A DNA stretch of 25,151 nt from CAZKRU01 sp964555235 (GTDB taxonomy: Bacteria; Verrucomicrobiota; Verrucomicrobiia; Methylacidiphilales; CAMAQI01), in assembly GCA_964555235.1 (NCBI GenBank), contig CAZKRU010000066.1:1-25151 (forward strand), in the 5' to 3' direction. The notes under the pieces were generated by a model. The model searched no databases and was not told the DNA's origin. It saw only the letters and a list, made by a program, of their open reading frames with translations. Below, in pieces: positions 23,857-25,151 of the stretch; positions within the stretch are counted from its first letter, which is position 1, and each line of letters begins with the position of its first letter. The position numbers and the translations under genes were made by a program.

Positions 23857-23869
23857 CCGTCGAATCGTT

Positions 23870-24400
23870 ATGATTGCTGGGTATCTGTTTGGGATCTGCT
23901 CCCTTTCGGTTTTCGGAGCCTCATTGGATGGAGAGTGCTGTGATGGTACTCCTGTCACTCTGAACGCCGCAGGAAAGGTAACGTTCGTTGTTTACTGCAC
24001 CGAGGCAATTCAAGAGGAGACCGAGAATGCCAGCTTCATCTCTGATGAATTTAAAGGGCTTCCCGGATTTCGAAACTATGTTCTCGTCGATCTTAGGAAT
24101 TCGATGGCAAATTGGGCCAAGGGCTACACACGGCGACGTATGATGCGTGACCTGGAACAAGAATTCATTCGATTAAAACCGATTTATCTAAAAAATAAAA
24201 ACTCGGGCGACATCTCTCGCGATATCGGAGCGATTCCCGACTTTGAAGGGAGCCTCTGCATGAGTCTGGGCTGGAAGACGATCGGAAAAACCGCCCGGGT
24301 CATTCTCTTTGATCGTCAAGGGAGAGAAATCTATCGAAAAGAAGTCGTTACCAACGCCAAAGAGCTCCGATCGAAAATCGAATTGGCGCTTGGAAATTAA
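23870..24400 (+). CDS. Small secreted hypothetical protein, possibly thioredoxin-fold-like
   Basis: The protein is 176 aa from ATG 23870. The frame extends back to 23498, but that part overlaps the previous gene and the repeat and is rejected. Residues 1-17 (MIAGYLFGICSLSVFGA) form a signal peptide, with the mature start SLDGECCDG. FVVYCTEAIQEETENA and ARVILFDRQGREIYRKEV are spaced as strand lines of a thioredoxin-like fold, but no CxxC active site is seen. That similarity is a guess. It is probably periplasmic. The palindromic repeat directly in front leaves little room for a promoter. Confidence 0.6.
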   Translation: MIAGYLFGICSLSVFGASLDGECCDGTPVTLNAAGKVTFVVYCTEAIQEETENASFISDEFKGLPGFRNYVLVDLRNSMANWAKGYTRRRMMRDLEQEFIRLKPIYLKNKNSGDISRDIGAIPDFEGSLCMSLGWKTIGKTARVILFDRQGREIYRKEVVTNAKELRSKIELALGN

Positions 24401-24408
24401 TGTAGTTT

Positions 24409-24496
24409 CTCTGAGGAAAGCAGGAAGTCAGAAAACTATTTCAGATTTGGGAAAGTGAATTCTCTCCGACCTCCTGGATTCCTGCCTTCCTCTGAG
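24409..24496. repeat. Degenerate palindromic repeat (GAGGAAAGCAGGAAG type)
   Basis: The left arm CTCTGAGGAAAGCAGGAAG (24409-24427, continuing to CAG at 24431) and its approximate complement at 24474-24496 match at 19 of 23 positions. It lies between the secreted protein gene (plus) and the rRNA terminator (minus). Confidence 0.5.
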
Positions 24497-24505
24497 ATCT
24501 CAGAA

Positions 24506-24543
24506 CAATAAAAAACCCCGCTCTGCTTTCGCAGAACGGGGTT
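24506..24543 (-). terminator. Intrinsic terminator of the rRNA operon
   Basis: The minus-strand stem AACCCCGTTCTGC / GCAGAGCGGGGTT (one mismatch, GAAA loop) at 24514-24543 is followed by TTTTTATTG. It starts five bases beyond the 3' end of the 5S gene. Confidence 0.85.
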
Positions 24544-24548
24544 ATGAA

Positions 24549-24663
24549 CCTGGCAACGACCTACTCTCGCGCAACCTATAGAAGCACTACCATCGGCGAT
24601 GACGCGTTTCACTTCCGTGTTCGGGATGGGAACGGGTGGGTCCACGTCTCTCAGATCACCAGA
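24549..24663 (-). rRNA. rrf: 5S ribosomal RNA
   Basis: Read on the minus strand, the gene has the conserved core CCACCCGTTCCCATCCCGAA, then CACGGAAGTGAAACGC and GATGGTAGT, followed by GAGAGTAGGTC near the 3' end. The ends pair (CTGG at 24662-24659 with CCAG at 24553-24550), forming helix I. The length is about 115 nt. The exact ends are set by this pairing. It lies 3' of 23S and ahead of a strong terminator. Confidence 0.93.
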
Positions 24664-24835
24664 TCGTTGAATACCGGTAAGGGTCTTCAATCATCTGATG
24701 ATGAGAACTGCCAAATTTCAAAGAACCTCGGGGTTCCCTGAAAACTATAGGAAAATGCGTCGAATACAATTTTTGAGACTAGTTTTGAATCTCACGTGGT
24801 TCCAGAAGCAAGCTTCTGAACAACACGTGAAATTT
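24664..24835 (-). other. 23S-5S internal transcribed spacer
   Basis: This spacer of about 170 nt lies between the 23S 3' end and 5S. It contains a stable hairpin at 24792-24830 and no tRNA gene that I can recognise. Confidence 0.6.
24792..24830 (-). other. Processing-type hairpin in the rRNA spacer
   Basis: TCACGTG (24792-24798) pairs with CACGTGA (24824-24830), and the inner CAGAAGC / GCTTCTG encloses AA. The near-continuous stem of about 17 bp just downstream of the 23S 3' end fits an RNase III-type processing site (inference). No T tract follows, so it is unlikely to be a terminator. Confidence 0.5.

Positions 24836-25151
<316 letters not shown>

Noticed and set aside
23498..23869. Upstream extension of the secreted protein gene
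   Set aside because: It overlaps the DciA-like gene and translates the palindromic repeat. The signal peptide begins at ATG 23870.
24436..24741. Short open frames over the 5S region
   Set aside because: They overlap 5S rRNA and its terminator and have no coding features.

Overview
The window looks like the chromosome of a Gram-negative bacterium, most likely from the Verrucomicrobiota/PVC lineage. This is an inference. It rests on a very large autotransporter-type beta-strand repeat protein ending in a PEP-CTERM sorting signal, on an MglA/roadblock/FHA gene group, on GH4 and glycogen-debranching enzymes, and on many interspersed palindromic repeats between genes. No marker gene in the window fixes the taxonomy. 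The rRNA at the right edge (5S and the 3' end of 23S) would, if compared.

Layout. (a) 1-1630 is a degraded accessory stretch. It holds a 240-bp element with 24-bp perfect inverted ends enclosing only the tail of an IS200/RAYT-like transposase, a bidirectional terminator, an orphan C-terminal piece of an RHS-type polymorphic toxin read through into an immunity-like domain, and a palindromic repeat with inverted flanks. (b) 1630-4971 (minus) is a giant secreted PEP-CTERM protein whose signal peptide is only reached through a non-canonical ATT start. (c) 5262-7918 (plus) carries an HDOD signalling protein, tadA, an aldo/keto reductase and a tiny secreted peptide. (d) 7937-11612 is a signalling group: an MglA-like GTPase with a damaged P-loop and a proline-rich HhH-roadblock (MglB-like) protein on the minus strand, divergent from a DUF4388-FHA membrane protein on the plus strand. 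(e) 11623-15126 (plus) is a tightly packed housekeeping run: NrnA-like DHH phosphoesterase, truB, ribF and a YihY/BrkB membrane protein. (f) 15228-22905 carries carbohydrate genes: a glycosyltransferase, a GH4 glycosidase divergent from an AraC regulator, a GH133-type glycogen debranching enzyme, an FkbM methyltransferase and two conserved or unknown genes. (g) 23056-24400 carries a DciA/DUF721-like protein and a small secreted protein. (h) 24514-25151 (minus) is the tail of an rRNA operon: 23S 3' end, spacer hairpin, 5S and an intrinsic terminator.

A recurring theme is a family of imperfect palindromes built from units of about 8-9 nt, placed at gene ends (15136-15225, 16984-17059, 23756-23856, 24409-24496, and 1420-1515), with single arms elsewhere and one copy lying inside an open reading frame (15617-15683). 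The most interesting functional candidate is the MglA / HhH-roadblock / DUF4388-FHA group. The most interesting evolutionary candidates are the orphan toxin-immunity read-through, the ATT-started PEP-CTERM gene and the repeat captured in-frame by a gene.
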